From Bacteroidia bacterium (GTDB lineage Bacteria > Bacteroidota > Bacteroidia > J057), in contig JALEFZ010000025.1 of the NCBI GenBank assembly GCA_022760475.1, positions 1 to 64,000 of the forward strand: DNA of 64,000 nt. Reading direction: 5' to 3'. Below the pieces are notes generated by a model. That model had not been told where the DNA came from. It ran no database searches and saw nothing but the letters and a program-made list of their open reading frames with translations. Both the position numbers and the translations under genes were made by a program. Shown here one piece after another: positions 9,871-17,571 of this stretch (the stretch's first letter is position 1; each line of letters starts with the position of its first letter).

Positions 9871-9878
9871 TAAATTTG
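9871..9878 (+). promoter_or_regulatory. Bacteroidota -7 element (TAAATTTG)
   Basis: TAAATTTG is an exact TAnnTTTG match 36 nt before the glycosyltransferase ATG. No clear TTG is found ~20 nt upstream. The gap 9654-9914 between this gene and the divergent TonB gene is AT-rich, and I see nothing else in it. Confidence 0.45.
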
Positions 9879-9914
9879 TTGCTGTAAACATCTCATCTAA
9901 TTGTAGCCTTATCT

Positions 9915-11162
9915 ATGCACATTGCTGTTTTATCTGACCCCAATCATTTCCATACACAAAAGTGGGTGCGAGGTTTGTTGAATGCAGGAATGCAGGTTTC
10001 GGTCTTCAGTTTTTTCGAAGGGAAAATTGAAGGCGCTGAATGTGTAAGGATCCAGCCAAAGTTTCTCTTAAACGGAAAAATTACTTATTTCTCCTACCTG
10101 GGTGCAGCAGGAGCATTGAGAAAAGAACTTGTTGATCGAAAAGTGGATGTCCTAAATCCTGTAAATGTAACACCATATGGAGTATGGGGAGAAAGGTCTG
10201 GATTCAAGCCACTCGTCCATATGGCAATGGGGGCAGATATATTGGAATATCCCCCAAGATTGTCCGATTTAAGCATCTCAGCCGAAAGACTCTATGATAG
10301 CAACAGCCTGGGAATACCCAGTACCATCCAGCGCATATTATTCCCTGTAAAATGGCAAATATTTAGGCAAAATGTAGCTCGTGCCCTCAAGTCGGCAGCC
10401 CTGTCTGTAGGAGATAACATCCAATTGGTGGAAGCCATGAGGGACTGGTTCAATATTCCTGAAAACCATCTTCGATTAAACCGCTGGGGCATCGAGGAAG
10501 AGTTTTTTGCCATTGAGCAGGAAGAACTTGAAAGCATGCGAACCGAACTGGGTATCAGAAAGGATGCCAGGCTATTGCTTTCTCCTAGAGGACTAAAGCC
10601 CGTTTATCAAGGGGATATCATTCTAAAAGCATTTGGGAATTTACTGGAAAAAGGGGTGGATAGCATTCATTTTGTAGTACTCTCCGCAGGCTATGCTGCC
10701 CCAAATGAAGTCCAGGGACTGGCAGAAAAGCTGGATCATACCTATGAGAATTTCACCTTTGTCAAAGACTTGATCCCAAGGGAAAAAATGGGGGCACTAT
10801 GGAAGCTGACGGATGCTTTTGTCATTGCTCCTGTTTATGATGGCTATTCCAATGCACTGAATGAAGGCCGTTATGTAGGTTCTGTTCCTATCCTTAATGA
10901 CATTCCAGCTCATCGGGAGATGATGATGCACAATGAAAATTGCTGGATGGTTTCTGATTTTTCAGAGGCTAGCCTCGAAAAAGCTATTGAGGATGTTTTT
11001 TCAGATTTTGACAAATTAAAAACCCGATTTGCGATCTCCAACCTTGAATGGGTAGAAAGAGAGGCTATGTTCCCTCGAAATATTGAACTCTTTCTGGAAG
11101 CTGTCAGACACCTTGCCTTCCCTTCGACATTTTCAGCATCTCCCAAACCAAATATGAGCTAA
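9915..11162 (+). CDS. GT4-like glycosyltransferase
   Basis: A 415-aa GT-B-fold enzyme, probably transferring a sugar from an NDP-donor onto a glycan or lipid carrier at the cytoplasmic face. The N-terminal half starts with a Rossmann strand (HIAVLSDPNHFHTQKWVRGL). The C-terminal half has GT4 donor-site features: LLSPRGLKPVYQG, then an acidic patch in DGYSNALNEGRYVGSVPI with the ExxxxG spacing, then PAHREMM. The acceptor and donor are unknown. The neighbouring flippase on the other strand supports surface-polysaccharide or glycoprotein synthesis. Its last 59 bp overlap the 3' end of the flippase gene on the opposite strand. Confidence 0.82.
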   Translation: MHIAVLSDPNHFHTQKWVRGLLNAGMQVSVFSFFEGKIEGAECVRIQPKFLLNGKITYFSYLGAAGALRKELVDRKVDVLNPVNVTPYGVWGERSGFKPLVHMAMGADILEYPPRLSDLSISAERLYDSNSLGIPSTIQRILFPVKWQIFRQNVARALKSAALSVGDNIQLVEAMRDWFNIPENHLRLNRWGIEEEFFAIEQEELESMRTELGIRKDARLLLSPRGLKPVYQGDIILKAFGNLLEKGVDSIHFVVLSAGYAAPNEVQGLAEKLDHTYENFTFVKDLIPREKMGALWKLTDAFVIAPVYDGYSNALNEGRYVGSVPILNDIPAHREMMMHNENCWMVSDFSEASLEKAIEDVFSDFDKLKTRFAISNLEWVEREAMFPRNIELFLEAVRHLAFPSTFSASPKPNMS

Positions 11163-12399
11163 GTATGGTACAACTCAAACTGTAAAGGACAATTTCTCCA
11201 AGGGCATTGAGGTATATGGCTCCTATCCCAAGGGCAAGGGCTTTGACAAGAAATGAACCCATTTGATACCAGAGCTGGAAGTCAAGCCTGCGCTCTACGT
11301 CCATGATAAAGGACAGAGGTATTGCTAATAGTGTCGCATAGACCCAAGGCATGAGCCAACGAATATATTCTCCAGCTGCATGCCAATCAGGATCAGGAAA
11401 TAAACTTATTGCCGCAGGAGCAAAAAGCATGATCAAGACCGAAGGAACCAAGCCACCAATAGCAAGGTATCGGAAAGTCTCATGGGTCAAGCTCTTCAAT
11501 GCTTCCTGACTCTTGGCCTTGGCTCTGGAAGCTTGCTCATAGAAGACATCACCCACAGCCTTTGCAACCATGGCAAAAGGCATCATTAGGGCTTTTTGAG
11601 CAAGGTGAAAGTGGCCTGCTACTTCTTTCCCAAATGTAGCTGGGAGGATATACATAGGCAGTTGGGTTGCCAACACATTGAGCCAGGCAGAGCCCATCCC
11701 CTTTTTGGGAAAGTCCTGGTAAGTCAAAGCAACTTCTTTGATCGAGCTTAATGTGTAGCGGAATGGATATTTATTCAGAACTGACAAGCCGTCCACCACC
11801 AATAAAATCGTAGCTGATACTTGCCCAATGAGCCCTCCCAGAATCAGGCCTTCAAATCCCCATCCCATATACCCGAAACCCAACATGGCTATGCCTCCTA
11901 TCATGGGCTGGGCCATCTTACTGGCGGTCAAAAGGCGATAATGCTTGAATCGGTTGACATAAATTCGTAGGGGTTGGTTCAAGCCTTCAAACAAGAGGCT
12001 CATGACCAACAGGTATTGCCATTGAAGCAGTTCGGGTGTATTGACCAAGCTCCAGAACCAATCTCCAAAAATGATAGCCAAGCCAAGGGAAATCGTAGAA
12101 ACAGCAAAGGTCAAGAACAGGCTTAGCAGCAGCAGTTCATTTGCCTTTTCATCTTGTTCTGGGAGCATAATGGCGACTTCGTAACCTCCGTTTAAGGCAA
12201 TTGCGATGGTGGCATGCACCGCCAAAAATACCCCTCTAACTCCCATGTCTTCGGGTGTGTATAAAATGGCAAGAAAGGGCAAGATCAAAAATGAAAATAC
12301 CTGGGCAACAAAGGTTCCGGAAAAAACCGTGAGAATGTGGCCTCCAGCTTCAGATGCCATTAATCGCTCCCAAAGATTTTTTCCATTCTTCTCTACCAT
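11104..12399 (-). CDS. Oligosaccharide flippase (Wzx/MOP-type)
   Basis: A 431-aa polytopic membrane protein with about 12 hydrophobic segments, the pattern of the polysaccharide-transporter branch of the MOP superfamily. Features include VFSGTFVAQVFSFLILPFLA near the N-terminus and the family-typical 'YTPEDMGVRGVFLAVHA' after the first TM. It probably flips an undecaprenyl-linked oligosaccharide across the inner membrane. Its start overlaps the upstream secreted PKD gene by 7 bp, so the two are co-transcribed, and its 3' end overlaps the convergent glycosyltransferase by 59 bp, which places three genes in one glycan/surface locus. Confidence 0.85.
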   Translation of the reverse strand: MVEKNGKNLWERLMASEAGGHILTVFSGTFVAQVFSFLILPFLAILYTPEDMGVRGVFLAVHATIAIALNGGYEVAIMLPEQDEKANELLLLSLFLTFAVSTISLGLAIIFGDWFWSLVNTPELLQWQYLLVMSLLFEGLNQPLRIYVNRFKHYRLLTASKMAQPMIGGIAMLGFGYMGWGFEGLILGGLIGQVSATILLVVDGLSVLNKYPFRYTLSSIKEVALTYQDFPKKGMGSAWLNVLATQLPMYILPATFGKEVAGHFHLAQKALMMPFAMVAKAVGDVFYEQASRAKAKSQEALKSLTHETFRYLAIGGLVPSVLIMLFAPAAISLFPDPDWHAAGEYIRWLMPWVYATLLAIPLSFIMDVERRLDFQLWYQMGSFLVKALALGIGAIYLNALGEIVLYSLSCTILSSYLVWEMLKMSKGRQGV

Positions 12400-13919
12400 A
12401 CTTCAAGCCCCTTTTTAAGGGTAACGGTCTGCCTGCAACTTTCATTGACAAAGACTGTCAGTTTGACGGTATAAAGACCAGGTAATTTGAACGATTTTAA
12501 AGGGTTGGCCTCTCGGGATGTCGTACCATCACCGAAATCCCATAAAAAACGATCTCCATACTTGCAGATTGCCCTGAATCTGGTAGGAGTCTTTCGGTTG
12601 ATGCGGTAATTTTTGGCTCTGACAAATATATCTGCTTGAATGGAATCCTCTGGAAGTTCCTCGATCTTCAGGAGCCAGTAGTCCTGGTTTTTTGAAGGAT
12701 TATTGGTAAAGAAATCGCTTTTGCTCCCCACAGCATAAAATATGCCCGGGCTATATTCTATGACATCAGAGCAACGTTCGTTGTCAGGGCCACCATAGGT
12801 ATTTGTCCAGATTCTTTTTCCAGCAGAATTTGTTCGAATTAGCCAGAAATCCTCTCCACCCTTATTAAATTTACTCCTTTTGCCAAGAATCGGAGTAGAA
12901 AATCCTCCCATGATGAAGCCTCCATCTCCCAGTGGAGAAAGAGAAACCAATTCTTCATTATTGGGAAAGGAAGGACGGTAATCTGCTACCCTTCTGCCAT
13001 CCTGACTCAAGAGCAGCCACCAAAAATCTTTGCCACTTTTCTCACTCATGTAAGAACCTGTGAGCATGATTCTATTGTCTGCACATTCTTCTACATCTGA
13101 GAAAAAGCCCCCATTAGGGCAGTAAAAGGATTTCATCCAACGGGTCTTGCCAGATTGACTTAGGCGCATGAGCAAGCCATTGCCCAGGTGGGAAGTTCGG
13201 GCATTGCTCCAGTTGGGTGAGTTGGTAAAGCCTGCCAACAAATAATCTCCATTTCTGGAAAGAGCAACGGCTGATGCCCATTCATGCCCTTGAGCTCCCA
13301 TTACCCTGGAAAATCTTGGAGCACCTTTGGTATCAACTTTTAATGCCCATATATCACTCATCCCATTGTTTTGTTCCACATCTCCGTCAGATGAATGGGC
13401 AACCCCTGAGATGAAAAATTCTTTATATACACCTTTGACAATTGAATTTGCCTGGTCAAGTCGACTGCCTCCGTAGCTTTCAAGCCACTCCACCGTGCCA
13501 TTACCGTCCAGTTTTCCAATGAAAAAATCACCCCAGTATTTTTCATCCCCCATTTCCTCGTGAAGGATGAGTGAGGAAGTTACCCCTACAAACATAGCTC
13601 CCCCATCTTCGGTGGGAGCCATATCCCTGATCTCCTCGCAGCCAGTCAGGGCAATTTCTTGCTCCCAAATCATCTCCCCATCCAGGTCAAGTTTGATAAT
13701 CCAAATAGATGGACAGTCTTGTCTGGTGCCATCTTCTGTAAGGGTATTTCCTCCAATCAACAATTTTCCATCAGAGGCCTTGATAATTTTCTTCGGAATA
13801 TCAATGCCTTTGTTGTCATAAAATCTTTGGAATGATAGCGTGGGAAACATCTGAGCCTCAACTATCTGAGGCAGCCAAAGAAGGAGCAAAAGAGTACTTA
13901 GGGTAAAGCGCTGCTTCAT
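12393..13919 (-). CDS. Secreted repeat protein with C-terminal PKD domain
   Basis: About 508 aa. The start at 13919 (MKQRFTLSTLLLLLWLPQIVEA) gives a clean signal peptide; an upstream in-frame ATG at 13949 would add ten residues with no signal character. Residues ~20-400 contain several repeats of the type 'DxWxxKLDxxGxxxWxxxYGG..D', found in beta-propeller-like Bacteroidota exported proteins. The last ~80 residues form a PKD domain (FLWDFGDGTTS, LPGLYTVKLTV). Unlike its neighbours it ends at the PKD domain with no T9SS sorting tail. It is translationally coupled to the flippase (7-bp overlap). No enzymatic motif is seen. Confidence 0.78.
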   Translation of the reverse strand: MKQRFTLSTLLLLLWLPQIVEAQMFPTLSFQRFYDNKGIDIPKKIIKASDGKLLIGGNTLTEDGTRQDCPSIWIIKLDLDGEMIWEQEIALTGCEEIRDMAPTEDGGAMFVGVTSSLILHEEMGDEKYWGDFFIGKLDGNGTVEWLESYGGSRLDQANSIVKGVYKEFFISGVAHSSDGDVEQNNGMSDIWALKVDTKGAPRFSRVMGAQGHEWASAVALSRNGDYLLAGFTNSPNWSNARTSHLGNGLLMRLSQSGKTRWMKSFYCPNGGFFSDVEECADNRIMLTGSYMSEKSGKDFWWLLLSQDGRRVADYRPSFPNNEELVSLSPLGDGGFIMGGFSTPILGKRSKFNKGGEDFWLIRTNSAGKRIWTNTYGGPDNERCSDVIEYSPGIFYAVGSKSDFFTNNPSKNQDYWLLKIEELPEDSIQADIFVRAKNYRINRKTPTRFRAICKYGDRFLWDFGDGTTSREANPLKSFKLPGLYTVKLTVFVNESCRQTVTLKKGLEVW

Positions 13920-14199
13920 TAAATGGCAGGTTTGAAAAAGAAACTGCAATTAGAAAAAAAGTCCTCTGAAGAACCGAATGGCATAAATTTACTCAAATTT
14001 TGTCATTCACGAAGAGAAATCCCCTTATGGACAGGAGAAAAAATCATGTAATATTTATTTCATAAAATGAATAAATAGCCTGTAAGGATTAAATCCTGAA
14101 TTCCTTTTTTAACTCGCTGATTATTAATTGTTTTAATAGCCCAATTAGGGAAGTTTAATAGCTAGTTTGGGTTGTGTAGATGATTGTTATTGAGTTCAA

Positions 14200-14230
14200 A
14201 TGCCGGAATGTTGGGTTCCGGCATTTTTTT
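14200..14230 (+). terminator. Strong stem-loop with T-tract between PKD and comB genes
   Basis: ATGCCGGAA (14200-14208) and TTCCGGCAT (14216-14224) form a perfect 9-bp stem with a 7-nt loop, followed on the plus strand by a T-tract that runs into the comB stop codon. As a minus-strand terminator for comB it is weaker (stem then TTTG). No plus-strand gene precedes it: 13950-14199 is AT-rich and noncoding, so the transcript it would end on the plus strand is unknown. Confidence 0.7.
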
Positions 14231-15020
14231 ATGCGATAGCTTCTTTTTCTTGTAAGGCCAAAACAGAATCTTTATAAATCCTGTAATCTCCCTCAACATG
14301 GGAAATATCCCTGAGTTCATTGCCAATCATAAGTGGAAGGACGTTATGTGTGTCTCTTCTCATGGCATACTTGACTTCCTCTTGTAGATTCAAATGTACC
14401 AGCCTATGGAAGTGAGAGGAGTGCCTGAAAAAGTATTTTTTTCTGATATTGGCAGCCTGAAAAAGGGTCTCCGCAACCAAGGCAGTATCCTGAAACCTTC
14501 TAAAGTGGTGTCTTAACCTCCTGGACAGTGCTCCTGCAAAGATGGAATCTTCCAGGGTAACATTATCTCTCCAGCCAGCACACAAAAGGCAAACGTGTTC
14601 ATTCTGATCGATCAGCCATTTTGTTAGCAGGCTTATATTACAGAAAGATCCAGTTACAATCTCTTTGGCATTACGTTCTTGGGCAGCTTTGATAGCACGG
14701 GTCCCATTGGTCGTAGTCATCGCTATTCGTTTGCCCTCAACTGTTTCTCTGTTGTATGCAAAGGGAGAGTTCCCAAGGTCAAATCCCTCAACTTTAACTC
14801 CGGCGCGTTCTCCACCAACCAGGTACCCCTTGTCTCTGAAAGATGTGGCCTGATCAATTTTTTCTACAGGAACGATCAGTTCAGCTCCGTTGTCAAAGGC
14901 AACCGACATGGTCGTTGTCGCCCTTAATATATCAATGACCACTACAATGGCATCTGAAACGTCAAATTGATCGATTAGAGCCGGGGTCAAACAAACGTGA
15001 ACAAACTTCTTCTGATTCAT
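14229..15020 (-). CDS. comB: 2-phosphosulfolactate phosphatase family protein (ComB-like)
   Basis: About 263 aa. ComB hydrolyses (2R)-phospho-3-sulfolactate to sulfolactate, a step of archaeal coenzyme M synthesis, and homologues are common in bacteria without that pathway. The family signatures are clear: VVVIDILRATTTMSVAFDNGA with the acidic/Arg site, VGGERAGVKVEGFDLGNSP, TTTNGTRAI and CAGWRDNVTLEDSIFAGAL. Start chosen at the ATG 15020; a GTG at 15026 is also possible. No comA or other sulfonate gene is adjacent, so the physiological substrate here is uncertain; sulfonolipid or sulfolactate metabolism is only a guess. Confidence 0.85.
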   Translation of the reverse strand: MNQKKFVHVCLTPALIDQFDVSDAIVVVIDILRATTTMSVAFDNGAELIVPVEKIDQATSFRDKGYLVGGERAGVKVEGFDLGNSPFAYNRETVEGKRIAMTTTNGTRAIKAAQERNAKEIVTGSFCNISLLTKWLIDQNEHVCLLCAGWRDNVTLEDSIFAGALSRRLRHHFRRFQDTALVAETLFQAANIRKKYFFRHSSHFHRLVHLNLQEEVKYAMRRDTHNVLPLMIGNELRDISHVEGDYRIYKDSVLALQEKEAIA

Positions 15021-15159
15021 AGCCACAAAAATAAAATAAACAACTCTTATTCACTAATTTAAGCCAATGCCTTGTTGGGATATTTCGATAATTTCTTTAA
15101 TCCATCCTTGAAAAGATTCTTTTTGAAAGTTTTATTTACCTTCAATTCAGGAAAACTAT

Positions 15160-16461
15160 ATGCTCATTCCAATCGTCTTACCCCTTCAATTGCTGGAAAA
15201 AGCCATCCAGGACAGATTCAATGACGTATCGGAATGGATGGATGGAGAAGAAAGTGCACCTGCTTTTACTGAAATAGATGTTGAAATCGAGGACAAAATC
15301 AAACTTTCTGCCCACAATGGAAGACTGATCAGCCGGATTCCTATCCTCGTAAGGGCCAAGTTGAAGAGAAATAGCCGTTTCCTTCCAAATATCCCCAGCC
15401 TGGAAAATATAAGCATGAGCCTCATGGTATTTCTGGATACCTCACTCCTCCTCAATAAGGATTGGAAATTACAGGCGTCCTCGGCCTCATCATATGAATG
15501 GCGAGAAGAGCCTGCCTGGGGAGGGGGACTCTTGAAGTTGCCAGTGAAGTCCTTCATTGAGCCGGTTATCGAAAAGGAACTGGCGGGTGTGGCGAAGCAA
15601 ATTGATCAATTAATTGAGAAAGAGGTAGATCTAACGGATTTGTTGTGGGAAAGCTGGCATGTCCTCAAGAATCAAATTCAGATAGATACAGACTGGGGAC
15701 GACCTCTCTATGTAGAACTTAACCTTCCTGATAGAGAGGTGAATGCCTCGCCCATCAAAGTTGAAGATAAGGAGATTCGACTGCTCATGGAACTGGCTTT
15801 TGCTCAGGATAGGGTAGTAGCAAGTGGGCTTAGGGTGGAAGAAACTAAGCCCAAAACTTTGCCCTCCTATACTTCCAGAATAATGGTTCAATCCGATGAG
15901 GCAGTTCAACTGGATGTCCTTTTTAGTAAAGATGATTTGGAATTCATCCTTGACCAAATGACCTTTCCGCTGGATGTTCATAGCTTCCTTGAAATAAAGG
16001 ATTCTTCCATTCAACTGAGTAAGTCAGAAGTTTCAGGATTGGATGTTGCTTTGAAAACTTCACTTTCAGGTAGGAGTCGTCCCTTCAGAATTAAGGGCAT
16101 GGTGCTGGTAAAAGGAAAGATAGAATGGATACCAGAAGAACAGCAGTTTGTGGTAGAAGACTTTGCTTATCAACTTTTAAGCGGAAACCTGCCGCTAAGA
16201 CTGGTCAACCTCTTCCGGAGAAACTCCTTAAGCAAAGAACTTCAACAATCAGTCAGGGAGGAGTTGAACAGGCAATGGGACATCGCCAAAATGGCTATTC
16301 GAGATGCCCTAATCAAATTTAGGGTGAACGAGTATGCTTTACTTGAAACAGAAGGTCTTGTGGTTAGGATGAATGCTGTGAATGAAAAAGATGGTGGGAT
16401 TGAACTGGGGCTTGTTTTAAGCGGGAAGCCAAAGTTATCTGTTACCAAATTGGATTTCTAG
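15160..16461 (+). CDS. DUF4403 family protein
   Basis: A 433-aa protein of a family with unknown function that is frequent in Bacteroidota and Proteobacteria. Sequence features fit the family along its length: an N-terminal strand SIPI-type start (MLIPIVLPLQLLEKAIQDRF), SLENISMSLMVFLDTSLLLN, a central 'LPDREVNASPIKVEDKEIRLLMELAFAQ' region, and the C-terminal pair of amphipathic repeats. The fold recalls tandem lipid- or hydrophobic-ligand-binding modules (inference). No signal peptide is evident, although family members are often exported. It is followed after 66 bp by a zinc-ribbon protein on the same strand. Confidence 0.7.
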   Translation: MLIPIVLPLQLLEKAIQDRFNDVSEWMDGEESAPAFTEIDVEIEDKIKLSAHNGRLISRIPILVRAKLKRNSRFLPNIPSLENISMSLMVFLDTSLLLNKDWKLQASSASSYEWREEPAWGGGLLKLPVKSFIEPVIEKELAGVAKQIDQLIEKEVDLTDLLWESWHVLKNQIQIDTDWGRPLYVELNLPDREVNASPIKVEDKEIRLLMELAFAQDRVVASGLRVEETKPKTLPSYTSRIMVQSDEAVQLDVLFSKDDLEFILDQMTFPLDVHSFLEIKDSSIQLSKSEVSGLDVALKTSLSGRSRPFRIKGMVLVKGKIEWIPEEQQFVVEDFAYQLLSGNLPLRLVNLFRRNSLSKELQQSVREELNRQWDIAKMAIRDALIKFRVNEYALLETEGLVVRMNAVNEKDGGIELGLVLSGKPKLSVTKLDF

Positions 16462-16527
16462 GGTATTTGAATTGTAGCCAAAAAGAAAAAAACTCCTCCG
16501 AATTGATTTTGCTGAATAAGAAGCTCG

Positions 16528-17418
16528 ATGGAATCATTTGTACTTGCATGGCCTCAGGATGAGAAATGGAAAATAACCCACTCCAGTGTCCAGGGAGATG
16601 GGCGCACCATTGCCTTTGAACTTGAACCTGATTCCAGCCCTATAGAAGGTGAGAAGGCTATGCAATTGATCAGGATGCCTAAAATCAGCCCAAAATTAGA
16701 TGAGTTTTTCTCCGAATGGTGGAATGGCTTTGGCCAACAGCACCAGCAGGCAGAAATCCACACCATCAACCTTACCCTTAATTTTCCTTCTAAAAGTTTT
16801 TTTATCAATCATTTATCCATTGAAGAAATACCCTTTTCTGCTGTCGGATTCATGGCTATTGGGGCAGAGATTATATTGTTGCACCTTAATCTTTGTCCTT
16901 CATCAGAAGTACCTCCTTCCTTCCTGGATACCAAACTAGAATTTTTTAGGAGCCTGGGCTTTGTCTCTCAAAGCCTCCATGATAGCCTTGTGGAGAGTGG
17001 ACTCATCCCTCCCAAGACTTTGACTATTCAAGAAAAAAATGCAAAAATAGATTTTGAATACATTCCCCTCCCAATCCGTCCCTATGCCCATCCGAGGCAT
17101 CCAAATGAGTTTCAGGTTTGGAAAATTTCCTTTGACCCTTTAGAAACCCGAATTTTTTGGGCAAGGATTTTGAAAGAAGTTAATCGAGGCCTTTTTGTTG
17201 CCGTTGCCTTGAGTGGGGAGAAGGACAGGAGCCTGTATGTAGTCTGGGATGAGATGAGACGATCTTTCGTAGAAATCAGTGCTGAAGGACTTGCAATGGC
17301 TGACAAAAAGGCTTCCGGACCCTGTCCGGGATGTGGCTTCAATTCCTTTGATCCATCCATTTTTTTTCATGGTATCCCCGCCTTCAACTGTCCTTTCTGC
17401 CACACAGAAATTCGCTAA
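16528..17418 (+). CDS. Uncharacterised protein with C-terminal zinc ribbon
   Basis: A 296-aa soluble protein that I do not recognise. The last ~30 residues hold two CxxC knuckles (CPGCGF and CPFCHTEIR) separated by ~20 residues, the form of a structural zinc ribbon. The rest is mixed alpha/beta with no membrane segment or signal peptide. It probably shares a transcript with the DUF4403 gene upstream. Zinc binding is inferred from spacing only. Confidence 0.6.
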   Translation: MESFVLAWPQDEKWKITHSSVQGDGRTIAFELEPDSSPIEGEKAMQLIRMPKISPKLDEFFSEWWNGFGQQHQQAEIHTINLTLNFPSKSFFINHLSIEEIPFSAVGFMAIGAEIILLHLNLCPSSEVPPSFLDTKLEFFRSLGFVSQSLHDSLVESGLIPPKTLTIQEKNAKIDFEYIPLPIRPYAHPRHPNEFQVWKISFDPLETRIFWARILKEVNRGLFVAVALSGEKDRSLYVVWDEMRRSFVEISAEGLAMADKKASGPCPGCGFNSFDPSIFFHGIPAFNCPFCHTEIR

Positions 17419-17571
17419 GCGTTTTTTGCGACTTTAGTATATCGGATAAAAAAATACATATTTCGAAAAATCTTTCCTGCTGACATTGTTATTTTGGTGT
17501 AAGATATTTCTTTGAGATTCGATTTTTTTGTATTTTAAAATATAGCATAAAACACGCTCAAAATCATTGAT

